Below, piece by piece: positions 63,210-64,000 of a stretch of 64,000 bases of DNA; the first letter of the stretch is position 1; each line of letters starts with the position of its first letter. This DNA comes from Natronocella acetinitrilica (lineage in GTDB: Bacteria; Pseudomonadota; Gammaproteobacteria; Nitrococcales; Aquisalimonadaceae): assembly GCF_024170285.1 (NCBI RefSeq), contig NZ_JALJXV010000002.1, positions 186,001 through 250,000 of the forward strand, written 5' to 3'. Both the position numbers and the translations under genes were made by a program. Under the pieces are notes generated by a model. It did no database searches. It had not been told where the DNA came from and saw nothing but the letters and a program-made list of their open reading frames with translations.

Positions 63210-64000
63210 TCAACGAGTAGCCGGATTATCGGCATCCCCACCACGCTCCCGCAAGGCCGCGGGCCGCAGGCCGAGCAACCACAGCATGGCGACATAGATC
63301 AGACCGGCAAGGCCAAGCCAGAAGCCGAGGGCAAGCAGACGCTCGGCAAGGCCGCGTTGCAGCCAGAGATCCAGATCGCCAGCGAAGAGCCAGAGCACGG
63401 CGGCCATGGTGATGGTGGCAAGCAACACTTGCAGCAACAATCGCCGCCAGCCATCCAGTGGCTGATAGACGCCGGAGCGGCGCAGGCCCGTATAGAGCAG
63501 GCTGGCGTTCACCGTGGCAGCAAGGCCGGTTGCCAGGGCAAGCCCGGCGTGGCCGATCTCGGTATGCCGCAGGCTCAGGACGACGCTGACGCTGAGAACC
63601 ATGTTGAAAAGCATGCTGACAGCGGCAAACTTGACCGGGCTGACCATGTCCTGCCGGGAAAAGTATCCAGGCGCCAGCACCTTCACCATCATGAAGCCGA
63701 GCAGCCCGATAGAGTAAGCAACCAGGCTGAGTGAAGCCGCCCGTGCATCGCTGTCGCTGAACTCACCGTAATGAAACAGCGTGGCCAGAATGGGGCCCGC
63801 CATTACCGCAAGGCCCGCCGCGGCTGGCAGGGCAATCAGCAGCCCCCAGCGCAGAGCCCAGTCCAGGGTACGGGAGAAACGTGCCGGCGCCGCCTGGGCG
63901 TGCTCGGCGGAGAGTTTCGGCAGAATCACGGTACCCAGCGCCACGCCGAAAATACCCAGCGGGAACTCCACGAGCCGGTCGGAGTAGTAAAGCCAGCTAA
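63210..64000 (-). CDS. murJ: Lipid II flippase MurJ, C-terminal part
   Basis: This is the last 263 residues of MurJ; the N-terminal half is beyond the right edge. The visible part begins SWLYYSDRLVEFPLGIFGVALG, a strongly conserved MurJ loop, and holds seven or eight membrane helices of the MOP-family fold. MurJ moves lipid II across the inner membrane for peptidoglycan synthesis. The order murJ-ribF-ileS-lspA is common in gammaproteobacteria. Reading continues to 64000 without a stop. Confidence 0.93.
   Translation of the reverse strand, partial: SWLYYSDRLVEFPLGIFGVALGTVILPKLSAEHAQAAPARFSRTLDWALRWGLLIALPAAAGLAVMAGPILATLFHYGEFSDSDARAASLSLVAYSIGLLGFMMVKVLAPGYFSRQDMVSPVKFAAVSMLFNMVLSVSVVLSLRHTEIGHAGLALATGLAATVNASLLYTGLRRSGVYQPLDGWRRLLLQVLLATITMAAVLWLFAGDLDLWLQRGLAERLLALGFWLGLAGLIYVAMLWLLGLRPAALRERGGDADNPATR

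Noticed and set aside
1-64000. CRISPR arrays, tRNA or rRNA genes, prophage or intact insertion sequences
   Set aside because: No regularly spaced repeats, no cloverleaf-like or ribosomal sequence and no transposase or phage protein recognised by reading.

Overview
The window is a GC-rich, densely coded chromosomal segment of a Gammaproteobacterium. The housekeeping genes (ttcA, gshA, ispH-lspA-ileS-ribF-murJ, a Zur-type regulator, sufT) and the PA2778/PA2779-type proteins and DUF4212/sodium symporter pair are typical of that class. A halophilic or marine lineage such as Ectothiorhodospiraceae or Halomonadaceae is my inference from the gene mix (TRAP transport, sodium symporter, REP-like intergenic repeats). 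I saw no rRNA, tRNA, CRISPR array, phage or intact insertion sequence.

Layout. 1-4978: start of a universal stress protein, a folded inverted-repeat element (75-343), a periplasmic aspartyl protease, a Zur-type regulator, then a rightward run of a TolC-type channel, a C39-like/TPR lipoprotein, a DUF1244 protein and a DedA protein. 4993-8903: ttcA, a DUF4382-like lipoprotein and a chemoreceptor, all leftward. 9220-18851: a nine-gene leftward operon (polysaccharide-deacetylase fold hydrolase, alpha/beta hydrolase, three TRAP transporter subunits, cysteine hydrolase, aldehyde dehydrogenase, ACMSD-like amidohydrolase, amidase). It is driven from an AT-rich promoter carrying a perfect palindrome, next to a divergent XRE-cupin regulator gene (19082). 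This looks like an inducible catabolic unit for an imported acidic or amide compound of unknown identity. 19712-26218: MetY-like, CoA-binding, enoyl-CoA hydratase and aminotransferase genes leftward, then semialdehyde dehydrogenase and D-lactate-type dehydrogenase genes rightward.

26224-40057: mixed small units: copper chaperone, second amidase, Dps, an NAD(P)-binding protein, a second PA2779/PA2778-type pair, a subtilase with a C-terminal CFI box, an AEC carrier, a PmtA-like methyltransferase, a class III aminotransferase, a tartrate-dehydrogenase-like enzyme, SufT behind a promoter/palindrome pair, a quinone oxidoreductase and a PepSY protein. A histidine-kinase relic lies at 31339-31530.

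40078-48911: a leftward cluster built around a VC_2705/ActP-type sodium:solute symporter and its DUF4212 partner. It includes three separate DUF294-type nucleotidyltransferases with intact catalytic motifs and a membrane-anchored PAS protein ending in a DEDDh exonuclease. This is the best candidate here for a poorly described regulatory system. A PhoP/PhoQ-like two-component system is divergent to it (49162-51188), with a cluster of GTAAC repeats between.

51273-64000: gshA, two REP/MITE-like palindromic repeats (52881-53131), an AttH/FtsX/ATPase export-type operon headed by a small zinc-ribbon protein, then ispH, lspA, ileS, ribF and the C-terminal part of murJ, which runs off the right edge. 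The peptidyl-prolyl isomerase gene fkpB, often found between lspA and ispH, is absent.
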